DNA of 64,000 nt from Acinetobacter populi. Lineage in GTDB: Bacteria; Pseudomonadota; Gammaproteobacteria; Pseudomonadales; Moraxellaceae. A program made the position numbers and the translations under genes. A model generated the notes under the pieces. That model saw nothing but the letters and a program-made list of their open reading frames with translations, was not told where the DNA came from and did not search any database. The stretch is from the NCBI RefSeq assembly GCF_002174125.1, contig NZ_NEXX01000002.1, positions 62,001 through 126,000 of the forward strand, given 5' to 3'. Positions 54,220 through 63,209 of the stretch are shown here, piece after piece; the stretch's first letter is position 1; every line of letters begins with the position of its first letter.

Positions 54220-54283
54220 TTTTAGACATAAAAAAAACCTGTTATATTTCAACAGGTTTTTTTGAATCTTGGCAGAGGATCAA
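54220..54283. repeat. Right attachment-site direct repeat
   Basis: 64-bp match to 23009-23072. The last 14 bases (54270-54283) are the 3' end of the intact tRNA-Trp; the rest is its terminator and flank. This side retains the complete tRNA gene. Confidence 0.92.
54232..54263 (-). terminator. Terminator of tRNA-Trp
   Basis: AACCTGTT and AACAGGTT with A and T runs form a 10-bp or longer stem (54234-54243 with 54251-54260) and a 7-base loop. It starts a few bases past the tRNA CCA end on the minus strand. Confidence 0.85.
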
Positions 54284-54343
54284 GGACTCGAACCTTGACG
54301 AACGGTTTTGGAGACCGTCATGCTACCATTACACCAATCCTCT
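54270..54343 (-). tRNA. tRNA-Trp (anticodon CCA)
   Basis: 74 bases on the minus strand including an encoded CCA. The acceptor stem AGAGGAT pairs fully with ATCCTCT, followed by discriminator G. The anticodon arm is ACGGT-CTCCAAA-ACCGT, giving anticodon CCA for the UGG codon. The T arm contains GGTTCGAGTCC. The D arm GGTGTAATGGTAGC is regular. Its 3' end is the integration site of the island, and the gene remains complete after insertion. Confidence 0.95.
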
Positions 54344-54432
54344 ATTTCTATGTTGCTTGTTAAGCTGATGCGAAAGATACCATCAAAACTTTAGTCTGGC
54401 AAGTACTCATAAATCAAATGCTTAATTAATCA

Positions 54433-56313
54433 TCATAAAATCAATAAACTACTCTGTTTTAACATACGGTTGACCATTTCCTCTGTTTCAAAGCCTAAAC
54501 GCCAATATAGTAATTCCAGTACATCTAATTCATCTTGAGTAATCACCCGCTCAGACCACAACTCATGTTCAATTACGCTTAATAAATACAGTTTTTCCCG
54601 AACCAATAAACCGGAAACCAGACGCAAGCTATTAGCAAGATCCAGCGGTTGATCGGTAATTGTAGCGTAATGCTGTAATTCATCATGCATCAGTATGTGT
54701 TTAAGGATATTATGATGAACTCTTAACTGATTATGACTATTGATTTGCTGGACATGCAAAATCGCATCAACCAGATGTACAATTGCCTGAGTACAGTGCT
54801 TTTTGGAAACAATCAAGGCATCATCTAGCATACTTTGTGTTGCCTTCACACGTTCCAGTAACAAACAATCCAATAGACCGATCTCACCATCTGCCTGAAT
54901 AATTTGTGAGATACGATTTAGAAATTGTCGGCTGGCAATGGTGGGCATATTGTCGATATGTCTAAGTGCTTCATAGAAAATCTGTATATGAATCCGTCCA
55001 TCTAGCTTTAACAATGCTTCAATGATGGCCTGACTAACCTGTGCATCTTCGGGAATGAAATCTCGATATTGCCGAATCATAAAAATTGCCACAATGACTT
55101 CACGGCAACCTGTGGCAGTCTGCATGGCTCTTAATAAAAGTTCCGGACGCTCCATGGATTGACGAATTTCCGGACTTAATGCTCTTACCGCATCTTTTAC
55201 GGTAAAACTAATCGGCGATAATCTTAAATATGGAAGTTGCTGGGGCAATTGCCAATGTTGTGCATTTAGTGCATCCAGTAAGACTTCTTCATTCGTTGGC
55301 AATAATAATTTTGAGATCAAATTTTGCCAGTTGATTTCTGATGCTTTGTTTTCGATTACCGCTACCCGGCCAAAATCAGGATGTAAATAATTGATCCGTC
55401 GACTTAAGGACGGATGAATCTTAAACCAGCTTTGTTCACTCAAGGCATTGGCAAAGCAATAATGTGCAATGGATTCACCATCAGTACGATAGATATGGGA
55501 ACCTCGATCATGAACATAAATCCGTGTCAGGGCATGTAGCAAATATTGCTGATCAACCAGCTCACAGGCAGCCAGATCGGTTTTAAGTTCACGATGATAA
55601 AAAATGATAAATTTTAGTATCCGGCTGGCAATTACCCCCAAGCAACCAAGCAACCAGATAAAACCACCTAATGCCACATAGACTGCTGCAAACATACTGT
55701 CAATTAATAAGGTTTTATGTTTTGTGCCTCGCACAATAAAATAACTACCCAATTGACCAATCAGCAAAAATCCCGATAACAATACTTCGAGCTGTGTATG
55801 TTCGACATAGTCATTTGCCAAAATATGGCTATACTCATGTGCCAGCATACCTTTTAATTCATCTTGATTCATGGATTGCAAAGCACCCCATGTCAAAATA
55901 ATGCTGACATCTTTTTCTGTATATCCAACAGTTAATGCATTAATCCCCAATTCTTCATCAAAGACATAAAGATGTGCGGGATAGACACCACAACTTTCAG
56001 CAAGTTCCAGATTAATTTTAAATGCAAGAGCTTCTTCTGGCACACAATTAAAGGGTTCGATTCTTTTTGCTTGATGATATTTTGCAATACGTTGTCCATT
56101 TTTTTGATAAGCCCAGGTTTTAAATAAGGCGGACCCCAAAATCAGAATCAACATAAAAATCACCACAATCGGACTTAATATATGCCACCAAATTGATGTT
56201 GTCTGATCGAAGAAATGAACAATTAAACCAAAAATTAAATTAAGAATACCTGTTACTGCCAGAGTAACAACAAGGAAGGAAATAAGTAATATTGTGATAT
56301 TTTTTTTTGGCAT
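54433..56313 (-). CDS. M48 family membrane metallopeptidase
   Basis: 626 residues. Two membrane helices (about 5-33 and 43-65) precede the peptidase domain with the zinc motif HEYSH at 159-163 (LKGMLAHEYSHILAND), and a third helix pair follows at about 175-230. The third ligand Glu is in FIIFYHRELKTDLAACELVD. The long C-terminal part (about 320-626) is soluble and helical. It resembles HtpX/Ste24-like peptidases, which degrade membrane proteins, but is twice as long as HtpX. The gene sits just outside the island, next to the tRNA. Confidence 0.87.
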   Translation of the reverse strand: MPKKNITILLISFLVVTLAVTGILNLIFGLIVHFFDQTTSIWWHILSPIVVIFMLILILGSALFKTWAYQKNGQRIAKYHQAKRIEPFNCVPEEALAFKINLELAESCGVYPAHLYVFDEELGINALTVGYTEKDVSIILTWGALQSMNQDELKGMLAHEYSHILANDYVEHTQLEVLLSGFLLIGQLGSYFIVRGTKHKTLLIDSMFAAVYVALGGFIWLLGCLGVIASRILKFIIFYHRELKTDLAACELVDQQYLLHALTRIYVHDRGSHIYRTDGESIAHYCFANALSEQSWFKIHPSLSRRINYLHPDFGRVAVIENKASEINWQNLISKLLLPTNEEVLLDALNAQHWQLPQQLPYLRLSPISFTVKDAVRALSPEIRQSMERPELLLRAMQTATGCREVIVAIFMIRQYRDFIPEDAQVSQAIIEALLKLDGRIHIQIFYEALRHIDNMPTIASRQFLNRISQIIQADGEIGLLDCLLLERVKATQSMLDDALIVSKKHCTQAIVHLVDAILHVQQINSHNQLRVHHNILKHILMHDELQHYATITDQPLDLANSLRLVSGLLVREKLYLLSVIEHELWSERVITQDELDVLELLYWRLGFETEEMVNRMLKQSSLLIL

Positions 56314-56370
56314 TACTGTCCTAATGTTCTTTTAAAGTCTTTTACTCCATGTACTTTAATTTTTGCCAAT

Positions 56371-56399
56371 AAGATGAAGTGAACCAGTCACTTCATCTT
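56371..56399 (-). terminator. Probable terminator of purF
   Basis: A 12-bp perfect stem (56371-56382 with 56388-56399), 5-base loop, 8 bp past the purF stop codon. The T-tract is weak (ATTGGCAAAAATT on the minus strand). Confidence 0.7.
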
Positions 56400-56406
56400 A
56401 ACGACA

Positions 56407-57951
56407 TTATGCATCTTCACGAATACCGGTTAAATCTACAGAAGCTGCATCGACATTGACATCAATATAGTTATCTTTAGACTTTTTCGCAATATCATTT
56501 CGATTTTTCTCAAGACGTGCCAGATAATTGGCATCAATCCCTTCAGTCACATAGACACCATCGAATACTGCACAATCAAACTCGGTAACATCAGGAACTT
56601 TAACAGTACGAACAGCTTCTTTTAGATCTTCGAGATCCTGAAAAATCAGACGATCTGCCCCAATTATCTGACGGACCTCTTCTACAGTTCTACCTGAAGC
56701 GATCAATTCAGATTTGGCCGGCATATCAATACCATAGACATTTGGATATTTGACCATTGGTGCTGCCGAAGCAAAATAAACCTGTTTTGCGCCGGAATCA
56801 CGTGCCATCTGGATAATTTCTTCACAGGTGGTTCCACGGACAATCGAATCATCCACCAGCAAGACATTTTTACCTTTAAACTCCAGCTCAACCGGGTTTA
56901 ATTTCTGGCGTACGGATTTTTTACGTTGCTGCTGTCCCGGCATAATGAAGGTACGACCAATATAACGGTTTTTCATAAATCCTTCACGGAATTTCACACC
57001 CAGCGTATTCGCTAGTTCCAGAGCAGATGTACGACTGGTATCCGGAATAGGAATCACCACATCAATATCGTGCTGTTTACCCCAGTCACGTAAAATTTTA
57101 TGTGCAAGTTTTTCACCCATTTTTAAACGAGCTTTATACACCGAAATCCCATCAAGTGTTGCATCCGGACGCGCAAAATACACATATTCAAAAATACATG
57201 GACGATATTTCGGATGTTCTGCACATTGCTTGGTAAATAGTTTGCCATTGGCATTAATAAAAATGGCTTCACCAGGTTCGATATCACGTTCAACTTTAAA
57301 GCCAAGCGCGGTAATGGCAACCGATTCAGAAGCGATAATATATTCTTTTTCGCCGGCTTCCGTGGTACGTGAACCATAAATTAATGGACGAATACCATTT
57401 GGATCGCGAAAGCCCACCAAGCCATGTCCGGTGATTAATGACACTACACCATAAGCACCTTTACAACGCTCATGGACACGGGTCACCGCACTAAATACAT
57501 CATGTTCACTTGGATCAACCTTGCCACATTTTTGCATTTCGTGAGCAAAGACATTTAGCAAGACTTCAGAATCAGAATCTGTATTGATATGACGGAAATC
57601 CGTATTAAATAAATCCTTATGGATTTCATCTGCATTGGTTAAATTACCATTATGTGCAAGAGAAATCCCATAGGGAGAATTAACATAAAAAGGTTGTGCT
57701 TCTGCACTACTTGAAGATCCTGCTGTAGGATAACGCACATGACCAATCCCGTAGTTACCAAGTAAGGCACGCATATGACGCGTATGGAATACATCACGTA
57801 CCATACCATTGTCCTTACGCAAATACAGGCGACCATTGTGACAAGTAATAATCCCTGCCGCATCTTGCCCACGATGTTGTAACATCGTCAGAGCATCGTA
57901 CAACAATTGGTTTACAGGTGATTTACCAGCGATACCAACCACACCACACAT
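56407..57951 (-). CDS. purF: Amidophosphoribosyltransferase
   Basis: 514 residues. It catalyses the first step of purine synthesis: PRPP plus glutamine to phosphoribosylamine. The N-terminal Ntn glutaminase begins [12 protein letters not shown], so Cys2 becomes the nucleophile after Met removal; [20 protein letters not shown] and [10 protein letters not shown] are characteristic. The phosphoribosyltransferase domain has the PRPP loop [17 protein letters not shown]. It follows cvpA by 27 bp as in many gammaproteobacteria, where the pair is a PurR-controlled operon. No PurR box was identified here. Confidence 0.97.
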   Translation of the reverse strand: MCGVVGIAGKSPVNQLLYDALTMLQHRGQDAAGIITCHNGRLYLRKDNGMVRDVFHTRHMRALLGNYGIGHVRYPTAGSSSSAEAQPFYVNSPYGISLAHNGNLTNADEIHKDLFNTDFRHINTDSDSEVLLNVFAHEMQKCGKVDPSEHDVFSAVTRVHERCKGAYGVVSLITGHGLVGFRDPNGIRPLIYGSRTTEAGEKEYIIASESVAITALGFKVERDIEPGEAIFINANGKLFTKQCAEHPKYRPCIFEYVYFARPDATLDGISVYKARLKMGEKLAHKILRDWGKQHDIDVVIPIPDTSRTSALELANTLGVKFREGFMKNRYIGRTFIMPGQQQRKKSVRQKLNPVELEFKGKNVLLVDDSIVRGTTCEEIIQMARDSGAKQVYFASAAPMVKYPNVYGIDMPAKSELIASGRTVEEVRQIIGADRLIFQDLEDLKEAVRTVKVPDVTEFDCAVFDGVYVTEGIDANYLARLEKNRNDIAKKSKDNYIDVNVDAASVDLTGIREDA

Positions 57952-57978
57952 AATGACCTCGCAGACCAGCTAGGGAGT

Positions 57979-58563
57979 TTACTGAAATGGATTATCAACC
58001 TGACTTCTGTTGTCAGTCGTTGAGTTCCGCATTATACCACCTTGACCATGATTATTCTTATCAGATTGTTGGTTTTCTAGTTTGTCAGTCGTTATTTGTA
58101 CAATTTCTTTTGAATATGCGGTTGCAGGAGCCGCATAAGGCAGCAATAAAGCAATCATTTTTGAGTTTTTCCAGGTTTTACTTTCGGCAAACCACGGATT
58201 TAAGGTATGAATTAACACCAGAAATACCACCAGACTTTTTGCCAACCCAAAAGTACCACCGGCCAAACGATTCAACCACGACAATTTTAACTTTTTAAAC
58301 ACTTGATGTAGAAAGTATCCGGCAATCCATGTTAATAAAATTACCAGCATGACAATCGCGGCGAAAGCGGCAATTTTTTGTAGAGTGACATCATCAGTTA
58401 ATAATGCCATCCAAGGCTGAACCTGCTCATTATAGCGAATCGCCAGAATCAGGGCCAAAACCCAGCCGATCAAATTCGCCAGTGCATGAATTAAGCCCTG
58501 TCTCAAACCGTTTATACTGCTCAACAGTAACAATACCAAGATGACGAGATCAATGTTATTCAT
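57979..58563 (-). CDS. cvpA: CvpA family inner-membrane protein
   Basis: 194 residues. Four hydrophobic helices (about 4-40, 62-86, 95-120) start with NNIDLVILVLLLLSSINGLR and GLIHALANLIGWVLALILAI, the CvpA signature. A polar tail after about 150 is rich in Asn/Gln. CvpA is linked to colicin V export and membrane stress tolerance. Between pyrD and purF on one strand. Confidence 0.92.
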   Translation of the reverse strand: MNNIDLVILVLLLLSSINGLRQGLIHALANLIGWVLALILAIRYNEQVQPWMALLTDDVTLQKIAAFAAIVMLVILLTWIAGYFLHQVFKKLKLSWLNRLAGGTFGLAKSLVVFLVLIHTLNPWFAESKTWKNSKMIALLLPYAAPATAYSKEIVQITTDKLENQQSDKNNHGQGGIMRNSTTDNRSQVDNPFQ

Positions 58564-58585
58564 CGTTTAAATAAGTGCATTAGGC

Positions 58586-59596
58586 TTAATGCATGGTCTT
58601 GACGCAGTCTGCAATTAAATCTGGACCAGCATAAATCAATCCACTATATAATTGTACCAGAGTTGCACCAGCAGCCTGTTTTAATGCCGCCTGATCGCCG
58701 GATAAAATCCCGCCCACGCCAATCAGGGGAATCTGATCCTGTAAAATTTTGGAGAATTGTGTCAAGCAATGAGTACTTTTCTTAAATACCGGTTCACCGG
58801 ATAAACCACCCTGTTCTTCGGCATGTTTTAAACCTTCCACCCCTTCACGACTTAAGGTGGTATTGGTCACAATCAATCCATCAATCTGGAACTTTAATAA
58901 CTCGCCTGCAATAAATTCAATGTCTTCATTTTCCAGATCAGGTGCAACTTTTAATACCAGCGGCACATAAAAGCCATATTTCTCAGCCAGTTCAAGCTGT
59001 CTACTTTTTAAAGTACCAAGCAATTCTGTTAATGCATGACCACTTTGCAAACTGCGTAGCCCTTTGGTATTTGGCGAGGAAATATTTACCGTAACATAAG
59101 AAGCATATTGATAGACTTTATCAAGGCAAATCAGATAATCCTGCGTTGCTTTTTCAACCGGTGTATCAGCATTTTTACCAATATTAATCCCCAATACGCC
59201 TTTATATTGGGCAGCCTTGACATTTTCAACCAGTTTATCGACACCATCATTATTAAACCCCATGCGATTAATAATCGCCTTGGCTTCAGGCAAACGAAAA
59301 AGTCGTGGATGAGGATTACCTGATTGTGGACGCGGTGTAATGGTACCAATCTCGATAAAACCAAAACCCAGCGCTGCTAGAGCATCAATATAATCCCCGT
59401 TTTTATCCAGTCCAGCTGCCAGACCCACAGGATTTGGGAAAGTAATCCCCATACAGATCACAGGTTTGAGATATTGTTTATAGGTGCTTTGAATTATGCC
59501 CAGTTTATAGGCAGTTTTTAATGAGGATAACGTTACCTCATGGGCACGTTCTGCTTCAAGTTTAAATAATATTGGGCGAGCTAAAGAATATAACAT
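58586..59596 (-). CDS. pyrD: Dihydroorotate dehydrogenase (quinone), class 2
   Basis: 336 residues from ATG 59596 ([20 protein letters not shown]); a TTG three codons upstream is also open. It oxidises dihydroorotate to orotate with ubiquinone in pyrimidine synthesis. The N-terminal helical quinone/membrane-binding segment is typical of class 2. [46 protein letters not shown] with the catalytic serine, and [12 protein letters not shown] for FMN are present. 22 bp precede cvpA, suggesting a pyrD-cvpA-purF unit. Confidence 0.95.
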   Translation of the reverse strand: MLYSLARPILFKLEAERAHEVTLSSLKTAYKLGIIQSTYKQYLKPVICMGITFPNPVGLAAGLDKNGDYIDALAALGFGFIEIGTITPRPQSGNPHPRLFRLPEAKAIINRMGFNNDGVDKLVENVKAAQYKGVLGINIGKNADTPVEKATQDYLICLDKVYQYASYVTVNISSPNTKGLRSLQSGHALTELLGTLKSRQLELAEKYGFYVPLVLKVAPDLENEDIEFIAGELLKFQIDGLIVTNTTLSREGVEGLKHAEEQGGLSGEPVFKKSTHCLTQFSKILQDQIPLIGVGGILSGDQAALKQAAGATLVQLYSGLIYAGPDLIADCVKTMH

Positions 59597-59811
59597 ACCG
59601 GGCAATCAATATTTTATCAGGCAAAATAGCGAATTATTATAACAATGAATGTAGATTAAATATACTAATAAAGTCATTTCTTTAGTGCATTGAAACGCTT
59701 TAATAACAGAAAAAATATAAATTATTTCTCCTTTACATCAAAATATCTTTAATATACTAAAATTGATCTTAATGCCCATAACGGATATGGCATTTACCTG
59801 ACGAGAAAAAG

Positions 59812-61470
59812 ATGACGGATACGCCCCGACTTCTGGAAACACCCCCAGACTGGACCGCAGAAGAACGTCCAACGTTACCAGGTTCACCGCCTTCTATTAC
59901 ACATTCTAAAACCACACATTTTTTTTATCTCGTCATTGGTATTTTTATTTCCATTACTGGTGGTTTGGGAACCGGTTTTATCACCGCCAACCTCCCCCAG
60001 ATTCAGGGTGAATATAGTCTTACTCCGCTTGAAACGGCATGGTTGCCTGCGGCTTATGTCATGGCCAACATCAGTGCTAATTTAATTTTATTTAAAGCCC
60101 GTCAACAATATGGTTTAAGACTGTTTACCGAAATCGCCCTGCTTGGCTATATGGCCTTGATCTTGCTACATATTTTTGTACAAAATTACGAGATGGCACT
60201 CTTTGTACGGGCAATGAGCGGTCTTCTTGCTGCACCGCTCAGCTCGCTGGGAATGTATTATGTGATGCAGGCTTTTGGTGCTACACACCGTATTCGAGGA
60301 TTATATATCGGTTTTGGCTTTAGCCAACTGGGTTTACCTTTGGCCTGGATCCTCTCACCCTATTTGATTAATGTCAATGACTGGACAACACTCTATACTT
60401 TTGAGCTTGGCCTAGCGATTTGTTGTTATGCCATGGTCGTTTCACTCAAACTTCCGCGTGGCTTACGGGTTGCCGTATTCGAAAAAGAGGACTTTTATAC
60501 TTTTTTCCTGTTGGCGCCGGGATTTGCATTTTTATGTGCTGTTTTGGTACAGGGTCCGATTGTCTGGTGGTTTAATGATCCCCAATTGGCCTATTGTCTG
60601 ATTGCCGGGTTTACCCTGTTATTGCTTGGTTTTGGTTATGAACATCATCGTCGCAATCCTTTGATCATGACACGATGGTTAGGAACTTGGCCAACCATAC
60701 GGTTTATTATTGGTGCGCTGGGTTTACGCTTTTTACTCTCTGAACAAAGTTATGCTGTGGTCAATTTTTTAAAAACCATGGGAATGGGACAGGATCAATT
60801 TACAGGTCTGTATATCGTTATATTTTCAGGCATATTACTTGGTTGTGTAGGCAGTGCAATCACCTTCTCACGTGAGAGAACCATCTGGCAGCTATTATTC
60901 GCTATTTTCCTGATTTTAATTGCCAGCCGACTCGATGCCCATCTCACCAGTGATGTTCGTCCACAAGACTTTTTTTATAGCCAATTTTTAATTTCTTTCG
61001 CCAGCGGTTTATTCATTGGTCCCTTATTATTAATTGGATTTGGTCGTGCATTACGCTCAGGTGGTCCCAATCATGCTGTGACTTTTATTGTATTGTTCGC
61101 AGCCACACAAAATTTTGGTGGATTGATTGGTTCTTCATTTTACTCCACCTTTCAACAGCAACGGGTACAACTTTATCAACAGGATATTCAGCGCAATCTA
61201 GACAGTACCGATGCCAACGTTACCATGCGCTTACAACAATATCAGGCCACTTATAAAAGTACACTGACGGATCCTGTACAGGATCAGGTTCAGGCACAAC
61301 AGGCTTTAGCACAAATCGTTAATCGTGAAGCACAGGTTCGTGCTTATAATGATGTTATTTCATTTAATAGTATTATGGCCATTATTCTTTTTATCTGGGG
61401 CATTTTTAATATTCTTTGGGATAAATATAATGAATATCGCCAAAGACATCTTCATTCCAATCCATCGTAA
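59812..61470 (+). CDS. MFS efflux pump, EmrB/QacA-like (DHA2)
   Basis: 552 residues with about 14 hydrophobic segments. A polar N-terminus (about 35 residues) precedes helix 1 with GGLGTGFITANLPQIQGEYS, then ETAWLPAAYVMANISANLIL and RAMSGLLAAPLSSLGMYYVM. The large periplasmic loop near the C-terminus (about 465-520) is Gln-rich. It should pump out toxic compounds with protons through the inner membrane. The adaptor gene follows after 19 bp, so both form a two-gene efflux operon, in the reverse order to emrAB. Confidence 0.9.
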   Translation: MTDTPRLLETPPDWTAEERPTLPGSPPSITHSKTTHFFYLVIGIFISITGGLGTGFITANLPQIQGEYSLTPLETAWLPAAYVMANISANLILFKARQQYGLRLFTEIALLGYMALILLHIFVQNYEMALFVRAMSGLLAAPLSSLGMYYVMQAFGATHRIRGLYIGFGFSQLGLPLAWILSPYLINVNDWTTLYTFELGLAICCYAMVVSLKLPRGLRVAVFEKEDFYTFFLLAPGFAFLCAVLVQGPIVWWFNDPQLAYCLIAGFTLLLLGFGYEHHRRNPLIMTRWLGTWPTIRFIIGALGLRFLLSEQSYAVVNFLKTMGMGQDQFTGLYIVIFSGILLGCVGSAITFSRERTIWQLLFAIFLILIASRLDAHLTSDVRPQDFFYSQFLISFASGLFIGPLLLIGFGRALRSGGPNHAVTFIVLFAATQNFGGLIGSSFYSTFQQQRVQLYQQDIQRNLDSTDANVTMRLQQYQATYKSTLTDPVQDQVQAQQALAQIVNREAQVRAYNDVISFNSIMAIILFIWGIFNILWDKYNEYRQRHLHSNPS

Positions 61471-61489
61471 CAGGACATGAGCAAGGTTT

Positions 61490-62647
61490 ATGAGTGATCC
61501 AAACAATACCGAAAATGCCAAGCAGAATGCTGACTCAGCCCCTGCCAGTAATGCGAATAATGATGCTCAAAGCAATATCCAAATGCAAAATGTCCCACGG
61601 ATCGGAAAAACCATTCCGGCGAAAAAGTCGACACTATTGCTCATGTTCTTTGTTTTTCTTGCAGGTGTAGCAATTATTCTCTGGGCATGGCGAATTGGCC
61701 CTTTTCATAGCACAGTAGAACAAACAGATAATAGCTATATTAAAGGCCAAACCACGATTTTATCTTCACAAATTAACGGATATATTGATGAAGTTTATAT
61801 CAATGATTTTGATAGCGTAAAAAAAGGACAAGCACTAATCCGTATTAGTGCAGCAAATTATGATCAGCAAGTGGTTCAGGCTCAATCCGGTGTCGTTCAG
61901 GCTGAAAATAATTTAGCCAATCAAAAACAGACCATTCTTCAGCGACAGGCTGATATTGATGCCGCAACCGCCCAAGTCGATCAGGCACAGGCACAATATG
62001 AACTCGCCCTCCAGCAGCTTCACCGTTATCAACAACTTGGAAATAGCGGAGCAGCCTCAAAATCCGAACAGGATAGTGCTCGTGCTACTGCTAAAAATAA
62101 TCTTGCGTTATTACAACAGGCAAAAGCCAATTTAGAAGTCACTCAACAAGCCTTAAAAACTGCACAGGTTGCAAAAGTGGGGCTTGAAGCACAGGTCGAA
62201 AGTGCCAATGCTCAGCTTGCTCAGGCAAAAACTATTCAGGATTATAGTCTAATTACCGCCCCTTTAGATGGACAACTTGGACAGGTCAATATCCGACACG
62301 GACAATATGTTGCCGCAGGTTCACAACTGCTGTTTCTTATCCCGCAGCATACCTGGGTCATTGCCAACTTTAAGGAAACCCAGCTGAACAATATACGAGT
62401 TGGCCAAAAAGCTTGGTTTACAGTAGATGCACTTGACCACCAAAAATTTACAGGTACGGTAGAACGCATTTCACCTGCTGCCGGTTCTGAGTTCAGTGTC
62501 ATAAAAACCGATAATGCCACCGGTAACTTCACCAAAGTGGTACAACGCATCTCGGTCAGAATTAAAATTGATCCCGATCAAAAAGATTTACAACGGCTTA
62601 GCCCCGGCATGTCGGTTGAAAGCGCTGTAGACACAGCAAGTCATTGA
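61490..62647 (+). CDS. HlyD/EmrA-type membrane fusion protein
   Basis: 385 residues. A cytoplasmic Asn/Ala-rich N-terminus, one membrane helix (about 48-67, LLLMFFVFLAGVAIILWAWR), then the lipoyl half (QINGYIDEVYINDFDSVKKG), a long coiled-coil hairpin of Gln/Ala repeats (about 125-250), and the second lipoyl half plus beta-barrel (ITAPLDGQLGQVNIRHGQYV). It bridges the inner-membrane pump to an outer-membrane channel, which is not encoded here. Second gene of the efflux operon. Confidence 0.92.
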   Translation: MSDPNNTENAKQNADSAPASNANNDAQSNIQMQNVPRIGKTIPAKKSTLLLMFFVFLAGVAIILWAWRIGPFHSTVEQTDNSYIKGQTTILSSQINGYIDEVYINDFDSVKKGQALIRISAANYDQQVVQAQSGVVQAENNLANQKQTILQRQADIDAATAQVDQAQAQYELALQQLHRYQQLGNSGAASKSEQDSARATAKNNLALLQQAKANLEVTQQALKTAQVAKVGLEAQVESANAQLAQAKTIQDYSLITAPLDGQLGQVNIRHGQYVAAGSQLLFLIPQHTWVIANFKETQLNNIRVGQKAWFTVDALDHQKFTGTVERISPAAGSEFSVIKTDNATGNFTKVVQRISVRIKIDPDQKDLQRLSPGMSVESAVDTASH

Positions 62648-62680
62648 TCATCTGCAAATAATTAAATGATAAGGATACTG

Positions 62681-62705
62681 TGCAGGAACTATTTTAATTC
62701 CTGCA
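62681..62705. terminator. Weak hairpin between convergent efflux and gsp genes
   Basis: TGCAGGAA (62681-62688) and TTCCTGCA (62698-62705), perfect 8-bp stem with a 9-base loop but no T-tract on either strand. Placement suggests termination. Confidence 0.4.
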
Positions 62706-62709
62706 ATGA

Positions 62710-63207
62710 CTATTGTAATGTAGCGGTCAATTGAATTTCACCTGAAGGCTGCTTCTGCATATCCAGCGTAATAATACTCACACCTTGTTGGGCAAGCTGG
62801 GTCAAAAAATTTGCCAAAACAGCATAATTTTGATGAGATGTGCTAAGTTTAATCTGATCCTGATTCTCTTGACTTTGTACACTTAAGCCCTGTTGCTGGG
62901 CAACACGTTGGACTTTTTCAGCTGCCGTCAGTGCATCTGCACTTTCTGTTGAAAGCTGTACTGCATTGGTTTGCATCCAGTGAATGGTATCTTTTAGCTC
63001 GGTTACCCTTTGCTGTTGTTTTAGGGCAGCCTGATGTGGAAACCATAACAAAGAAACAAGCACCGTAACACTCAGAAAAATTGCCAGAATAATAACTGCA
63101 ATTCGCTCACGCGGCTGTAATCGATCCAGATAATCCTGAACCAAAACAGTCATCGCATCTAGACGCTCGCCGATGCCATTAAACATATTTGTCATGCGAT
63201 TTGCCAT
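62710..63207 (-). CDS. gspM: Type II secretion protein M (GspM)
   Basis: 165 residues with a short cytoplasmic start, one membrane helix (about 38-57, IAVIILAIFLSVTVLVSLLW) and a periplasmic ferredoxin-like domain with a coiled-coil linker, the GspM layout. YAVLANFLTQLAQQGVSIIT, then LDMQKQPSGEIQLTATLQ, is the typical end. GspM anchors GspL in the inner-membrane platform of the type II secretion machine. It follows gspL by 2 bases. The rest of the gsp operon lies outside the window or elsewhere. Confidence 0.9.
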   Translation of the reverse strand: MANRMTNMFNGIGERLDAMTVLVQDYLDRLQPRERIAVIILAIFLSVTVLVSLLWFPHQAALKQQQRVTELKDTIHWMQTNAVQLSTESADALTAAEKVQRVAQQQGLSVQSQENQDQIKLSTSHQNYAVLANFLTQLAQQGVSIITLDMQKQPSGEIQLTATLQ

Positions 63208-63209
63208 TG

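Larger units (their letters stand above)
23009..54283. mobile_element. 31-kb integrated genomic island at tRNA-Trp
   Basis: The island is bounded by two 64-bp direct repeats (23009-23072 and 54220-54283, one mismatch) that contain the last 17 bases of tRNA-Trp with CCA and the tRNA terminator. The complete tRNA is at the right end. Inside are a tyrosine integrase relic next to the left repeat, AlpA, a directionality-factor candidate, YqaJ, Gp2-like proteins, two antiphage systems and many IS relics. Codon use in the antiphage block is visibly more AT-rich than in the chromosomal arms. The integrase is broken and IS relics are many, so the island is probably no longer mobile on its own. Confidence 0.88.

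Noticed and set aside
54096..54368. A 90-codon plus-strand frame across the right attachment site
   Set aside because: It runs through the terminator and the opposite strand of tRNA-Trp, with no ribosome-binding site or family resemblance.
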